Shown in pieces: positions 8,892 through 17,278 of a DNA stretch of 64,000 nt (its first letter is position 1; each line of letters begins with the position of its first letter). Source of the DNA: Methylobacterium phyllostachyos (GTDB taxonomy: Bacteria; Pseudomonadota; Alphaproteobacteria; Rhizobiales; Beijerinckiaceae). Below the pieces are notes generated by a model. It had not been told where the DNA came from. It saw only the letters and a program-made list of their open reading frames with translations, and ran no database searches. Both the position numbers and the translations under genes were made by a program. The DNA lies in the NCBI RefSeq assembly GCF_900103445.1, contig NZ_FNHS01000010.1:186001-250000 (forward strand). The letters are read 5' to 3'.

Positions 8892-8922
8892 AGCGCGCCA
8901 GATGTTCCGCATCGCACGTCCT

Positions 8923-9030
8923 GGTTTCGAAAGGGCGAGCCCTTTCGCGGGTCCAGGGCAGAGCCCGGGAATCCGTCAGGGCTTTGCCCTGACAACCCAC
9001 CAAAGGGCAAAGCCCTCTGGAAACCCGGAC
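8923..9030. repeat. Family B repeat: four consecutive GGGC/GCCC hairpins
   Basis: Four short inverted repeats follow each other: AAAGGGCGAGCCCTTT, CCAGGGCAGAGCCCGGG, GTCAGGGCTTTGCCCTGAC and CCAAAGGGCAAAGCCCTCTGG. The block opens with GGTTTCGAAAGG and closes with GGAAACCCGG. Near-identical arrangements occur at 19214-19324 and, partly, at 24597-24650. The rest of the 8892-9341 gap holds an AT-richer stretch that probably contains the promoter of the LacI-family gene. Confidence 0.85.
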
Positions 9031-9341
9031 TCCCACACCGGGTCTGCCTGATCGCAGGATCGTGTGCCGGCCTCACCCGGATGAGGGATGCGCCGCGGTC
9101 CCACGCCCCCTACGATGGCAGCGTACTCCGAGACGAGATCACCTTCAGCCCGCCCGGCCCGGCCGCGGCGGGCTTCTTGTTGAGTTGTGGTCCGGTTTCC
9201 GGCCTCGACAGGTCGGAATATCTCCGTATCCAGAAATATGGACGCGTATCCGTGCGGCTTTATCTCGGATCCGCCTGGTTCTAGACTGAATGAGACGGGC
9301 GAAGCAGGATCCTCCGGGGCGCCGCCCGGCCGGAGGTGACG

Positions 9342-10379
9342 ATGGGCCAGACGACGATCAAGGACGTCGCACGGCGGGCCGGCTTCAGCTTCCAGACGGT
9401 GTCGCTGGTCCTGAACCACCCCGAGAAGGTCGCCCGCACCACCCGCGTGACCATCGAGGCGGCCATGCGCGACCTCGATTTTGTGCCGAGTCTCGCGGCC
9501 CGCGCCCTGCGCAAGAAGCCGAGCCGCAGCATCGCCTGCGTGTCCTGCTTAGGCGCTGAGACCGCCGATGACGGGCCGGATCCGGCGCCGGAGGAGGACC
9601 AGGGCCTTGTTCTGCAGACCTTCGCGCAGGTGACCGACCAGCACGGCTACACGCTGATCCTCCGGCGCTGCCGCAGCGACGACCCGGAGAGCATGGCCCG
9701 GATCGCGAGCCTCGTGAGCGAGGCCCGGGTCGACGGCTTGGTGGTTTTCGCCGAGCGGCGGGATGATCCGCTGATCGCGCTGCTGCAGGCCAAGCGCGTC
9801 CCGTTCGTGGTATTCGGCCTCGACGTGCCGGGCACGCATTGCGCCGCGCGGGCCGACCGCGACGCAATCCACGAGGCCGTCACCTATCTCGCGCGGACCG
9901 GCAGCCGTGCGATCGGCTTCCTCGGGGGCGCGCGTGCGGCCGAACGGCTCCGGGGCTATCGGGACGCCCTGGCGGAGGCGGATCTGCCCCTGCGCGCGGA
10001 TCTGGTGGTGGCGTGCGACTGGACCGCCGCGGGCGGCTACCGGGCGGCGCTCGCCCTGCTCGACCGCCCGGCCCGCCCGGACGCGATCGTGGCGGCCAAC
10101 GACCGGGTGGCGTTCGGGGTGCTGAAGGCGCTGCACGACCGGGGTGTGCGTGTGCCCGGCGAGATCCGCGTCGTGGGCTTCGACAACGTCGCCCAGGGCG
10201 CCTACGCGATCCCGAGCCTGACCTCGATCGCGGTGCCGACCCTCGACATGGTGCGCTTCGCCTTCGCGACGCTGGTGGCGGTGATCGAGGGCACGCGCCC
10301 GCCGGACGACCTCGCCCGGAAGCTGTTTTCCACCCGCCTCGTCCTGCGCGAATCTACGGCGGCCCAGGCGCAGCCGTAG
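9342..10379 (+). CDS. LacI-family transcriptional regulator
   Basis: A 345-residue LacI/GalR repressor. The N-terminal TIKDVARRAGFSFQTVSLVL is the canonical HTH plus the start of the hinge, followed by a periplasmic-binding-protein-like effector domain (VDGLVVFAERRDDPLI, then IVAANDRVAFGVL and VVGFDNVAQGAY). It should bind a sugar-like effector and control a carbohydrate locus; the glycan cluster upstream is one candidate. GGAGG lies five bases before the ATG at 9342, which I prefer over the GTG six bases upstream because that GTG overlaps the ribosome-binding site. Confidence 0.88.
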   Translation: MGQTTIKDVARRAGFSFQTVSLVLNHPEKVARTTRVTIEAAMRDLDFVPSLAARALRKKPSRSIACVSCLGAETADDGPDPAPEEDQGLVLQTFAQVTDQHGYTLILRRCRSDDPESMARIASLVSEARVDGLVVFAERRDDPLIALLQAKRVPFVVFGLDVPGTHCAARADRDAIHEAVTYLARTGSRAIGFLGGARAAERLRGYRDALAEADLPLRADLVVACDWTAAGGYRAALALLDRPARPDAIVAANDRVAFGVLKALHDRGVRVPGEIRVVGFDNVAQGAYAIPSLTSIAVPTLDMVRFAFATLVAVIEGTRPPDDLARKLFSTRLVLRESTAAQAQP

Positions 10380-10412
10380 AGCCTACGATATTCCACTTCG
10401 GCGGAGCGACGC

Positions 10413-10521
10413 TCTCTCCTGCCCCTTGTGGGGAGGAGTTGGAGGTGGGGGGGCAAAAGGCACCGGATGGCTTGATCCTGCACCACCCCCACCCCTGACC
10501 CCTCCCCACAAGGGGGAGGGA
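10413..10521. repeat. Family A-like palindromic repeat
   Basis: Two hairpin ends, CTCCTGCCCCTTGTGGGGAG and CCCCTCCCCACAAGGGGGAG, face each other across about 60 bp of GC-rich sequence. The layout is like the other family A copies but with different arm sequences. It lies between convergent genes (LacI regulator and ABC exporter), where it could also act as a two-way transcription terminator. Confidence 0.65.
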
Positions 10522-10593
10522 AAAGCGCCTTGATCTTTAAGGTTTCCGTGTCGAACCGAGACCTTTAAATCCGATAAGCTGCGAGCTTTCGCC

Positions 10594-12339
10594 CTACTCC
10601 GCGGCGAGCACCGGGTCGGTCGCCCCGCCCCCGAACTGGGCGGCGTGCAGGCGGCCATAGGCGCCGCCTGCTTCCAGCAAAGCCACGTGACGGCCCTGCT
10701 CGACCACGCCCCCCGTCCCCAGCACCACGATCCGGTCGGCGTCGCGGATGGTGGCGAGGCGGTGGGCGATCACCAGGGTCGTGCGCCCGCGGGCGAGGTC
10801 GGCGAGCGCGCGCTGGATCTCCCGCTCGGTCTGCGTGTCCAGCGCCGAGGTCGCCTCGTCGAGGATCAGGATCGGCGGGTTCTTCAAAAAAACCCGCGCG
10901 ATCGCGATGCGCTGCTTCTGCCCGCCCGACAGGCGCACCCCGCGCTCGCCCACCACCGTGGCGAGGCCTTCGGGCAGGCTGTCGATCAGGTCGCCGAGCC
11001 GGGCGCGCCGGGCGGCCGCGTCGATCTCGGCCTCCGTGGCGTCGAGGCGGCCATAGGCGATGTTCTCGCGGATCGTGCCGGCGAACAGGAACACGTCCTG
11101 CTGCACGATGCCGATCTGGCGCCGCAGGCTCGCCAGGGTGATGGCGCGGATGTCGATCCCGTCGATCGTGATGCGCCCCGCCTCCACCTCGTAGAAGCGC
11201 GGCAGCAGGGCGCAGAGGGTGGTCTTGCCGACCCCCGAGGGGCCGACGAACGCCACCGTCTCGCCCGCCGCCACCGCGAGGTCGAGGCCGGTGAAGACCG
11301 GGCGGCCCGGGCCGTAGCCGAAGCTCACGCCCTCGAAGCGGATGTCGCCATGCAGGGACTCCACCGCGCGGGCGTCCGGCCGGTCGGTGATGTCGGCTTC
11401 GGTGGCGAGCAGGTCCTGATAGCGGCGGAAGCCGGCGACGCCCTTCGGATACGTCTCGACGACGGCGCCGATCTTCTCCAGCGGCCGGTAGAACACGCCG
11501 ACCAGCAGCAGGAAGCCCACGAAGCCGCCGGGCGTCAGGTCGCCCCGGACCACGAAGGCGGCGCCCCCGAGCAGCACCGCGATCTGCACGAGGCGCAGGC
11601 CGAGATAGTTGATCGACAGGCCCGCCGCCATCAGCCGGTAGGCTTCGAGCTTGGTGTCGCGGTAGCGGGCGTTGTCGCGGGCGAACAGGGCGCGCTCGTG
11701 CGGCTCGTTGGCAAACGCCTGGACGACCCGCATGCCGCCGACATTCTCCTCGATCCGGGCGTTGAAGGCGCCGACTCGTCCGTACTGCGCCTGCCAGTTG
11801 CGGGTCATCCGGCCGCCGTAGCGGATCGACACGAAGGCGATCACCGGCAGGATCGCGCCGGTGATGAGGGCCAGCGGCGCGTGGACCATGAGCATCAGCG
11901 CGAAGGCGCCGAAGAGCGTCATGATGGCGATGAACAGATCCTCGGGCCCGTGATGGGCGACCTCACCGATCTCCTCTAGGTCCTTGGTCACCCGGGCGAC
12001 GAGGTGGCCGGTCTTCTGGCCGTCGTAGAAGCGGAAGGAGAGCTTTTGCAGGTGGTCGAAGGCCCGTTCCCGCATCGTGGTCTCGATGTTGATGCCGAGC
12101 ACGTGGCCCCAATAGGTGACCACCACCATGAGGCCCGCATTGGCGACGTAGACCAGCGCGAGCGCCGCCGCGGCGAGCAGGATCAGGCCCCAATCCTGCC
12201 GGGGCAGCAGGCTGTCGATGAAGCCCTTTACGGCGATGGGGAAGCCGAGCTCCAAGAGGCCCGACAGGACCGCGCAGCCGAAATCCACCAGGAACAGGGT
12301 CCGGTACGGCCGGTAATAGGCGAGGAAGGCCTTCAGCAT
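10594..12339 (-). CDS. ABC exporter, fused membrane and ATPase domains
   Basis: A 581-residue MsbA/type IV exporter half-transporter. The first ~310 residues hold about six membrane helices. The nucleotide-binding domain has Walker A GPSGVGKTT, the Q-loop IVQQDVFLF, the signature LSGGQKQ, Walker B ILILDEATSALD and the switch His in IAHRL. It is the last gene of a minus-strand operon after the MFS carrier and FhuF, only 11 bp after the FhuF stop. This context fits handling of siderophores or iron chelates across the inner membrane, although related exporters also carry lipids or peptides. Confidence 0.88.
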   Translation of the reverse strand: MLKAFLAYYRPYRTLFLVDFGCAVLSGLLELGFPIAVKGFIDSLLPRQDWGLILLAAAALALVYVANAGLMVVVTYWGHVLGINIETTMRERAFDHLQKLSFRFYDGQKTGHLVARVTKDLEEIGEVAHHGPEDLFIAIMTLFGAFALMLMVHAPLALITGAILPVIAFVSIRYGGRMTRNWQAQYGRVGAFNARIEENVGGMRVVQAFANEPHERALFARDNARYRDTKLEAYRLMAAGLSINYLGLRLVQIAVLLGGAAFVVRGDLTPGGFVGFLLLVGVFYRPLEKIGAVVETYPKGVAGFRRYQDLLATEADITDRPDARAVESLHGDIRFEGVSFGYGPGRPVFTGLDLAVAAGETVAFVGPSGVGKTTLCALLPRFYEVEAGRITIDGIDIRAITLASLRRQIGIVQQDVFLFAGTIRENIAYGRLDATEAEIDAAARRARLGDLIDSLPEGLATVVGERGVRLSGGQKQRIAIARVFLKNPPILILDEATSALDTQTEREIQRALADLARGRTTLVIAHRLATIRDADRIVVLGTGGVVEQGRHVALLEAGGAYGRLHAAQFGGGATDPVLAAE

Positions 12340-12350
12340 CGCGGCTCGGA

Positions 12351-13076
12351 TCAGGTCTGGGCGCAGGCCACGGGACAGAGCGCGCCGCAGGACGGCACCC
12401 CCGGCAGGCGGTGGCGCAGGCAGCAGACCCGTCGCCGCCGGCAGCCCGACGCCCCCGGGCAGAGCGCCTGCGAGAGGGGGCTCCTAGCGCAGGCCGGGCC
12501 GGCGCGCCATCCGAGACAGTCCGCGACGTCGTCACAGGCCGCCCCCTCCCCGTCCCCGAGCGAGCCTTCGAGTTCCCGGGCGACGTAGTCGAGGATCACC
12601 GCGGCGTTGCCCCAGAGGATCCGCGGGGCGATCCCGCACTGTTCGTGGCACAGCTCCACGAAGGGGCGCAGATGCGCCTCCACCAGCCCGGCGAGGCCGG
12701 GGGCCGGGCAGGATCCGCACCCCTCTGCGGGCAGGCGGAAGCGGCAGGGCCGGCCGGCCCCGTCGCGTTCGAGGCTCATCGTATCGAAGGCGAGGGGCAG
12801 CGGGCGGCCGAGGCGCACCAGGGCGGTGAGCGCTGGCGTCGCCAGGGCCGCGAGGTAGAACTGGCTCCAGTACGAGACCAGGATGCGCCGGTCGCAGGTC
12901 GCGCAGGCGGCCTCTGGGCTGAGCCCCGCCGCGAAGGCTGCGAGGGTGGCGTCGAACACGCGCGGGTCGCGTAGCGCCCCGAGCGGCAGCGCCCCCGGGC
13001 CGCCGGGGCCGTCGGCGACGCCGTCCCGGTAGGCGGCGAGCGAGTCGGGGACCTGCGCGGCGACCTCGGCGATCAT
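12351..13076 (-). CDS. fhuF: FhuF-like siderophore-iron reductase
   Basis: A 241-residue protein ending in a cysteine cluster typical of FhuF, a [2Fe-2S] protein that reduces iron bound to hydroxamate siderophores in the cytoplasm. The C-terminus reads CCLRHRLPGVPSCGALC, that is CC-x10-C-x3-C; the family form is usually CC-x10-C-x2-C, so one extra residue lies between the last pair. The middle has the conserved ILWGNAAVILDY stretch. The ATG overlaps the MFS stop by four bases and the ABC exporter follows 11 bp later. The context strongly supports iron-siderophore uptake. Confidence 0.83.
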   Translation of the reverse strand: MIAEVAAQVPDSLAAYRDGVADGPGGPGALPLGALRDPRVFDATLAAFAAGLSPEAACATCDRRILVSYWSQFYLAALATPALTALVRLGRPLPLAFDTMSLERDGAGRPCRFRLPAEGCGSCPAPGLAGLVEAHLRPFVELCHEQCGIAPRILWGNAAVILDYVARELEGSLGDGEGAACDDVADCLGWRAGPACARSPLSQALCPGASGCRRRRVCCLRHRLPGVPSCGALCPVACAQT

Positions 13077-14314
13077 CGGACGTCCATGCGATCGGTCCGC
13101 AGGGTCCGGTCCACCGCGACGGCGAGCCACGCCACCGCGGCGGCGTAGGGCAGCAGGGCGGCGGCGAAGTAGCCCGGCCAGCCGATCCAGCCGGCGAGCG
13201 CCGGGGCGGCGACCCGCAGGGGCATCGCGGCGAAGAAGGCCGCGCCGAACAGCAGGGCGTAGTCGGTGGCGGGGCTCGGCCCCTGCGCCCAGCGGTAGAT
13301 CATGTTGAACACCGGCACGCCGAGGAACCCGCCGGCGACGAAGTTCAGCACCGTGGCGGCGATGGCGAGATCCGCCATCCGGCCCGCGCAGGCGCCGGCC
13401 ATCAGGGCCCCCGAGGCGAGGACGCCGATGGCGCCGAACGCGATCAGCCGGACCGTGCCGAACCGGGCGGCGAGCCCGCCCGCCGCCAGCGCCATGACGA
13501 GGTTGACCCCCGGCAGGACCGTGCCGGTCAGGAACCCGACCTGCCCGAGGGGCACGCCGAGATCGAGCAGCGCCAGGGTGTTGGGTCCGGAGAGCAGGTA
13601 GGCGGCCGCGAAATAGGCGCCGAGCACCAGCACCCGCCCGCCAAGGACGCGCAGGCGCGCGAGCGAGCCCGTCCAAAGCTCCGGCCGGCTGCCGGCCCCG
13701 CGGCGCTGGGCTTCCGGATAGACCAGGATCGGCAGCAGGCAGAGCGCGTCCAAAGCCGCGCAGGCCAGCACCGCCCCGTGCCAGCCGAGCCGGTCGTAGG
13801 AGCCGACCAGCACGCCGACGCCCAGGATGCCGCCGAGCGAGGCCCCGCACAGCTTGGCCGAGGCCACGAAGGCGCGCCGCTCCGCCGGCACGGTCTCGAC
13901 CACCAGGGCTTCGAGGGCGATGTCCATGGTGGCCACGCAGGCGCAGGCCGCCACCGCGAGGGCGAGGAGCGCCGGAAGCGGCCAGTGCGCGCCGAGGCTG
14001 AGGACGGTGAGCAGCAGCACCGTCGCCCCCTGCGCGGCCACGATCCAGCCGACGCGATGGGTCAGCACCGGCAGGTGGAGGCGGTCGAGGAGCGGGGCCC
14101 AGAGGACGGTGAGCCCGACCGGCAGGTTGATGAGTTGCAACAGCCCGACCTCGGCGAGTTCGACGCCCCGCGCCCGCAGGATCAGCGGCGCCCCGCCCGA
14201 CAGGAAGCCGAGCGTCGCCCCGAAGGTCACGTACAGGCAGAAGAACGGCGCCAGCGGGCGCAAGCCCGCCAGGGTATCGGTGAGACGGATGCCGATGGCG
14301 TTGCCTGCCGCCAT
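13073..14314 (-). CDS. MFS siderophore transporter, RhtX/FptX-like
   Basis: A 413-residue hydrophobic protein with about 12 predicted membrane helices. The AmpG/RhtX-like pattern is seen in VLWAPLLDRLHLPVLTHRVG, the loop after helix 2 that is conserved in this MFS group. RhtX/FptX proteins import ferric siderophores through the inner membrane. The downstream FhuF, which frees iron from the siderophore, supports that role over an AmpG muropeptide role. First gene of the minus-strand iron operon. The 248-bp AT-rich gap upstream should hold the promoter. Confidence 0.78.
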   Translation of the reverse strand: MAAGNAIGIRLTDTLAGLRPLAPFFCLYVTFGATLGFLSGGAPLILRARGVELAEVGLLQLINLPVGLTVLWAPLLDRLHLPVLTHRVGWIVAAQGATVLLLTVLSLGAHWPLPALLALAVAACACVATMDIALEALVVETVPAERRAFVASAKLCGASLGGILGVGVLVGSYDRLGWHGAVLACAALDALCLLPILVYPEAQRRGAGSRPELWTGSLARLRVLGGRVLVLGAYFAAAYLLSGPNTLALLDLGVPLGQVGFLTGTVLPGVNLVMALAAGGLAARFGTVRLIAFGAIGVLASGALMAGACAGRMADLAIAATVLNFVAGGFLGVPVFNMIYRWAQGPSPATDYALLFGAAFFAAMPLRVAAPALAGWIGWPGYFAAALLPYAAAVAWLAVAVDRTLRTDRMDVR

Positions 14315-14562
14315 GGGGCTACGCCAGTGAGCTGGTGCCGGAATGACCAGCCATCCGGCGGCTACAGTTTATAATCACACTAATCTATTGATGTGCCTCA
14401 GTTTTTGCTGACTATAGGGGTTGATGGCGGGGATCAAGCCGGAGGTGATGAAGCTGCGTCCGACGGTCCCACAGCGGTGGGCGCCGAGCTCGGCGTTAAC
14501 CAACCGTCAACCATGATCCGGGCAGATTTTCCCATCGCGGGACCAGCCTGGAGGGACGATCC
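14315..14562. promoter_or_regulatory. Divergent promoter region, siderophore operon and small ORF
   Basis: The 248 bp between two divergent genes contains the only clearly AT-rich stretch nearby (about 14365-14415: TTTATAATCACACTAATCTA and then a run of Ts). TATAAT-like words are present on the plus strand. I could not find a full Irr or Fur consensus, so iron control is inferred from the genes only. Confidence 0.4.
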
Positions 14563-14784
14563 ATGACGCGACGTCGGGACTTCGATGCGTTGAGCGAGGC
14601 ACAGATCGCCGCGGGCCGTACGCAGAAGCGCTGGGTCGCGCCGAAGGCCGCGTTCCGGCCTGCCGGAGGACCGCAGGCGGTGGCCGACCTGCTCGACACG
14701 ATCCAGCACGTGGCCGAGGCGGCCACGGGCGAGCGCAGCTTCCTGCACCTGCACCCCAAAGCCACCGGCACACGGGGGCGCTGA
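14563..14784 (+). CDS. Small hypothetical protein
   Basis: A 73-residue basic protein that I do not recognise. It begins MTRRRDFDALSEAQIAAG and has a helical middle (VADLLDTIQHVAEAA). A good ribosome-binding site (GGAGGGA) lies eight bases before the ATG, which supports it as a real gene. No signal peptide or membrane helix is visible. It is convergent with the holin-X-like gene 9 bp after its stop. Confidence 0.55.
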   Translation: MTRRRDFDALSEAQIAAGRTQKRWVAPKAAFRPAGGPQAVADLLDTIQHVAEAATGERSFLHLHPKATGTRGR

Positions 14785-14793
14785 GGGCCGGCG

Positions 14794-15198
14794 TCAGGCC
14801 CCGGTCCCGGTCACGTCCCGGACGGTCCGCTTCGCCTGACGCCACGTCCGCCAGGGTTCCAGGTTCGAGAGCGCCATCCGGCGCACGCCGAGCCAGCCGA
14901 GCCAGAGCGCCATGATCAGGAAGGGCGCGGCCACGATCGACGCTGCCGCTGCCTCGGAGTGCAACGGCAGCGCCAGCAGCTTCACCACCCCGTCGAGGCC
15001 GAGGAAGAAGGTCACGATCAGGAGGATCGGGATCGTCCCGACGATGGCGATCAGCGAGACGATCGCCCGGATGTTGCCGTCGACCTCGGTCCGCGCGAGC
15101 GTGAGCAGCGCCTCGATATGCGCGGTGCCCTCGCGCAGGGCCGCGATCAGCAGGGCCAGGGTTCCGTCAGGGGCGTTTCCGTCGGGGGGGTGGCGCAT
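14794..15198 (-). CDS. Holin-X/phage_holin_3_6-like membrane protein
   Basis: A 134-residue protein with an amphipathic N-terminal helix (ALLIAALREGTAHIEALLTLA), two membrane helices (about residues 46-66 and 80-105) and a basic C-terminal tail. This is the plan of the PF07332 family, named as putative holins but common in bacterial chromosomes as small envelope proteins often beside YqjD/DUF883-like genes. No phage genes are nearby, so a lytic role is unlikely. The start ATG at 15198 is preferred over an upstream in-frame ATG because the family begins near this point. Confidence 0.6.
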   Translation of the reverse strand: MRHPPDGNAPDGTLALLIAALREGTAHIEALLTLARTEVDGNIRAIVSLIAIVGTIPILLIVTFFLGLDGVVKLLALPLHSEAAAASIVAAPFLIMALWLGWLGVRRMALSNLEPWRTWRQAKRTVRDVTGTGA

Positions 15199-15266
15199 GG
15201 TGCCGGATCTTCCTTGAGAGCCCCCGGCCAACGGACCCGCCAGCCGAAGCGTTCCGCTCCGTGCCC

Positions 15267-15692
15267 TCACAGGAGCAGCAGCGCGGCCCCGAGCACAAGC
15301 AGCGTCGCGAGGCCCGCCAGGGCGACGGCCCGGTTGACCCCGGCCCCATCGTCCGGATCCGCCGGCGGCGGGGGCGCCGTCCGCGATCCGGAGTCCGTCG
15401 GAGCGGCGGCCGCGTCCGCGCCCTCCCCCGCCCGGATTGGCGGGACGGGGCCGGGATCGCGCGGCGGGAGGGTCAGGCCAGTCGTGAGCGGCTTGTCGGC
15501 GGGCGGCCCGAAGGCCTCGGGCTCGACGCTGATGCCGGCTTCCTCCAGCTCCAGCATCACCAAGACGAGATCGTCGACCTCCATGCGCTCCACCGGCAGC
15601 GCGGCCCGCAGCTCCTCCGCCGAGAGTTCTCCGCGGTCCCGCCCGCGGGCGATGAGCCGGTCGAGGGTCCCGCGATCGATGGTCTGGGACAT
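15267..15692 (-). CDS. Membrane-tailed protein with sigma-70 region 1.1-like domain
   Basis: A 141-residue protein. Residues of about 8 to 58 (LDRLIARGRDRGELSAEELR, then a VDDLVLVMLELEEAGISV block) match region 1.1 of RpoD sigma factors, which normally blocks DNA binding by free sigma and sits in the polymerase channel. There is no region 2, 3 or 4. A Pro/Asp-rich linker follows, then a C-terminal membrane helix (ALAGLATLLVLGAALLLL), so the domain would face the cytoplasm from the inner membrane. Function is unknown; it could bind core polymerase or simply reuse the fold. Neighbours are a holin-like gene and an acyltransferase. Confidence 0.6.
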   Translation of the reverse strand: MSQTIDRGTLDRLIARGRDRGELSAEELRAALPVERMEVDDLVLVMLELEEAGISVEPEAFGPPADKPLTTGLTLPPRDPGPVPPIRAGEGADAAAAPTDSGSRTAPPPPADPDDGAGVNRAVALAGLATLLVLGAALLLL

Positions 15693-15753
15693 GTCCGGCC
15701 CCCTGCCCTGCTGGCCCGTCGCCAACGCGCGAGGGTGAGGGCGGTTACCAGGC

Positions 15754-16830
15754 TCAGGGGGTGACGACGGCCTTGGCGGGCAGGGCCTCGCCCGGCGCCA
15801 GACCGGCCGCGCCGGGCCGGGGCCGGAGCATCGGCCGCTCCACCAGGAACCAGCTCAGGATTCCGAGGGGCAGCGCGGCCGCGAGCGTCAGGGCCGCCCC
15901 CGTCCAGGGGGCAAGCCCCGGCACCCACGCGATCAGCAGGTTCTGGATCGGCCACGCGTAGAGATAGAGCCCGTAGGAGGGATCGACCTGCGCGGTGGCG
16001 CGGCTCAGCGCCAGGGGCCGGACCGCAAAGGCGAACCAGAAGATCAGGTAACCGCCGAGCAGCGCGAAGGCCGGCTCGGCGAGCGGCGGGCTGAACAGCA
16101 GCGGCAGGAGCAGCCCGGCGGCCAAAGCCGCGCCCCGGCCGGTATAGGCGATCCGGTCGGCGAAGAGCTGGAAGGCGCCGCCGCAGGCGAACACGAAGCT
16201 GAGCCGGATCATCTCCGACAGGGAGCCCTGCCCGTCGCCCGGATGCCCGATCGGCAGGAAGAGCCAACGCAGCACGAGCAGAATGCTCAAGCCCGCCAGC
16301 ATCGCGAGATAGCGGCCCCGCCGCCGCAGCGCCCGGGCGGTACCGACGAGGCCGAGCAGCAGGTAGCAGCCGAACTCGCAGGGGATCGTCCACATCGACC
16401 CGTCGAGCATCGGATAGGGCAGGTCCGCGAAGGCGCCCGGGACAACCGGCATGAGCAGCAGCGCCAGCCGGGCCAGGGTCTCAGGGGGCGAGAGGGCCGC
16501 GAGGTCGCCCCCGGCCAGGGGCGCCACGACCGCGATGCACAGGAGCGAGGCCACCACGAAGCCCGGATAGATCCGCCGCACCCGCCGCATCACGTAGTCG
16601 GCGAAGGAGCGCTTGGCCCGGTAGCTCGCGGTGATCAGGTAGCCGCTCACGAGGAAGAAGCCGTCGACGGCCACCTCGCCGAACGACAGGGTGCCGAACA
16701 CCCGCGTCAGCAGCTCGCGCGACCGGTCGCTGTCCACCAGCTCAGGGGCGTGGGCGAGGATCACCAAGGCCGCGAACAGCAGGCGCAGCGTCCCGAAATT
16801 GTTCGCCCGGCCGGCCACCGCCTTTGCCAC
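15754..16830 (-). CDS. Acyltransferase family 3 (OafA/YrhL-like) membrane protein
   Basis: A 358-residue protein with about ten membrane helices. FGTLRLLFAALVILAHAPEL carries the His that is essential in this family, and FFLVSGYLITASY is the conserved second-helix motif. These enzymes O-acetylate or acylate surface polysaccharides, peptidoglycan or lipids at the inner membrane. The gene is not overlapped by its neighbours, so it may be a single transcription unit. Substrate cannot be told from the sequence; surface glycans are usual. Confidence 0.88.
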   Translation of the reverse strand: MAKAVAGRANNFGTLRLLFAALVILAHAPELVDSDRSRELLTRVFGTLSFGEVAVDGFFLVSGYLITASYRAKRSFADYVMRRVRRIYPGFVVASLLCIAVVAPLAGGDLAALSPPETLARLALLLMPVVPGAFADLPYPMLDGSMWTIPCEFGCYLLLGLVGTARALRRRGRYLAMLAGLSILLVLRWLFLPIGHPGDGQGSLSEMIRLSFVFACGGAFQLFADRIAYTGRGAALAAGLLLPLLFSPPLAEPAFALLGGYLIFWFAFAVRPLALSRATAQVDPSYGLYLYAWPIQNLLIAWVPGLAPWTGAALTLAAALPLGILSWFLVERPMLRPRPGAAGLAPGEALPAKAVVTP

Positions 16831-16939
16831 CCCTGCCCGCTCCGCGCTGCCTCCGACCCGCTTAGGGGCCGGGAAACGCGGTGGTCCTACAAGGGCGAAG
16901 CGGCAACACCGGGGCGGGATCTGCGGCTACGCGTCCGGG

Positions 16940-17278
16940 CTATGGCCCCGCCATCGCCGCGCTCAGGTCGGCCTTGAATGCGCTGATCATCGCCTCGCGG
17001 CGCCGCGCGCCGACGAGGAGCCGGACGGCCGGCGGGGCCTCCCAAAACACGCTGACCTCGCCGTCGGTGAGCACCGCCCAGAGGGTCACGGCCGCCGCGC
17101 GCACCTGCAGGACCTGATCCGACAGCCAGATTGCCTCGGGGCGCCCGGGGACGAACCAGCGCGACAGGCGCTCGGTCCAGAGGGCGAGATGGCTGTCGAG
17201 CCGCGCGTCGATCAGGGCGCGCCGGTCGCTCCCCGGCGGCCACGCGACGTCCATGCGGAACAGCAGCTCGCGGCTCAT
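16940..17278 (-). CDS. Hypothetical protein downstream of P-type ATPase-like gene
   Basis: A 112-residue soluble protein of unknown function, starting MSRELLFRMDVAWPPGSDRR. It has an alternating hydrophobic pattern in the middle (LQVRAAAVTLWAVLTDGEVSVF) that suggests a small alpha/beta fold, and a helical C-terminus. Its start overlaps the stop of the degenerate P-type ATPase gene by four bases, so the two are translated together and their products may act as partners. I do not recognise the family. Confidence 0.6.
   Translation of the reverse strand: MSRELLFRMDVAWPPGSDRRALIDARLDSHLALWTERLSRWFVPGRPEAIWLSDQVLQVRAAAVTLWAVLTDGEVSVFWEAPPAVRLLVGARRREAMISAFKADLSAAMAGP

Noticed and set aside
14315..14562. 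Irr or Fur box before the siderophore operon
   Set aside because: AT-rich words are present but I could not match a full consensus.
14794..15198. Phage lysis holin
   Set aside because: The family name is misleading; there are no phage genes nearby and such proteins are common chromosomal envelope proteins.
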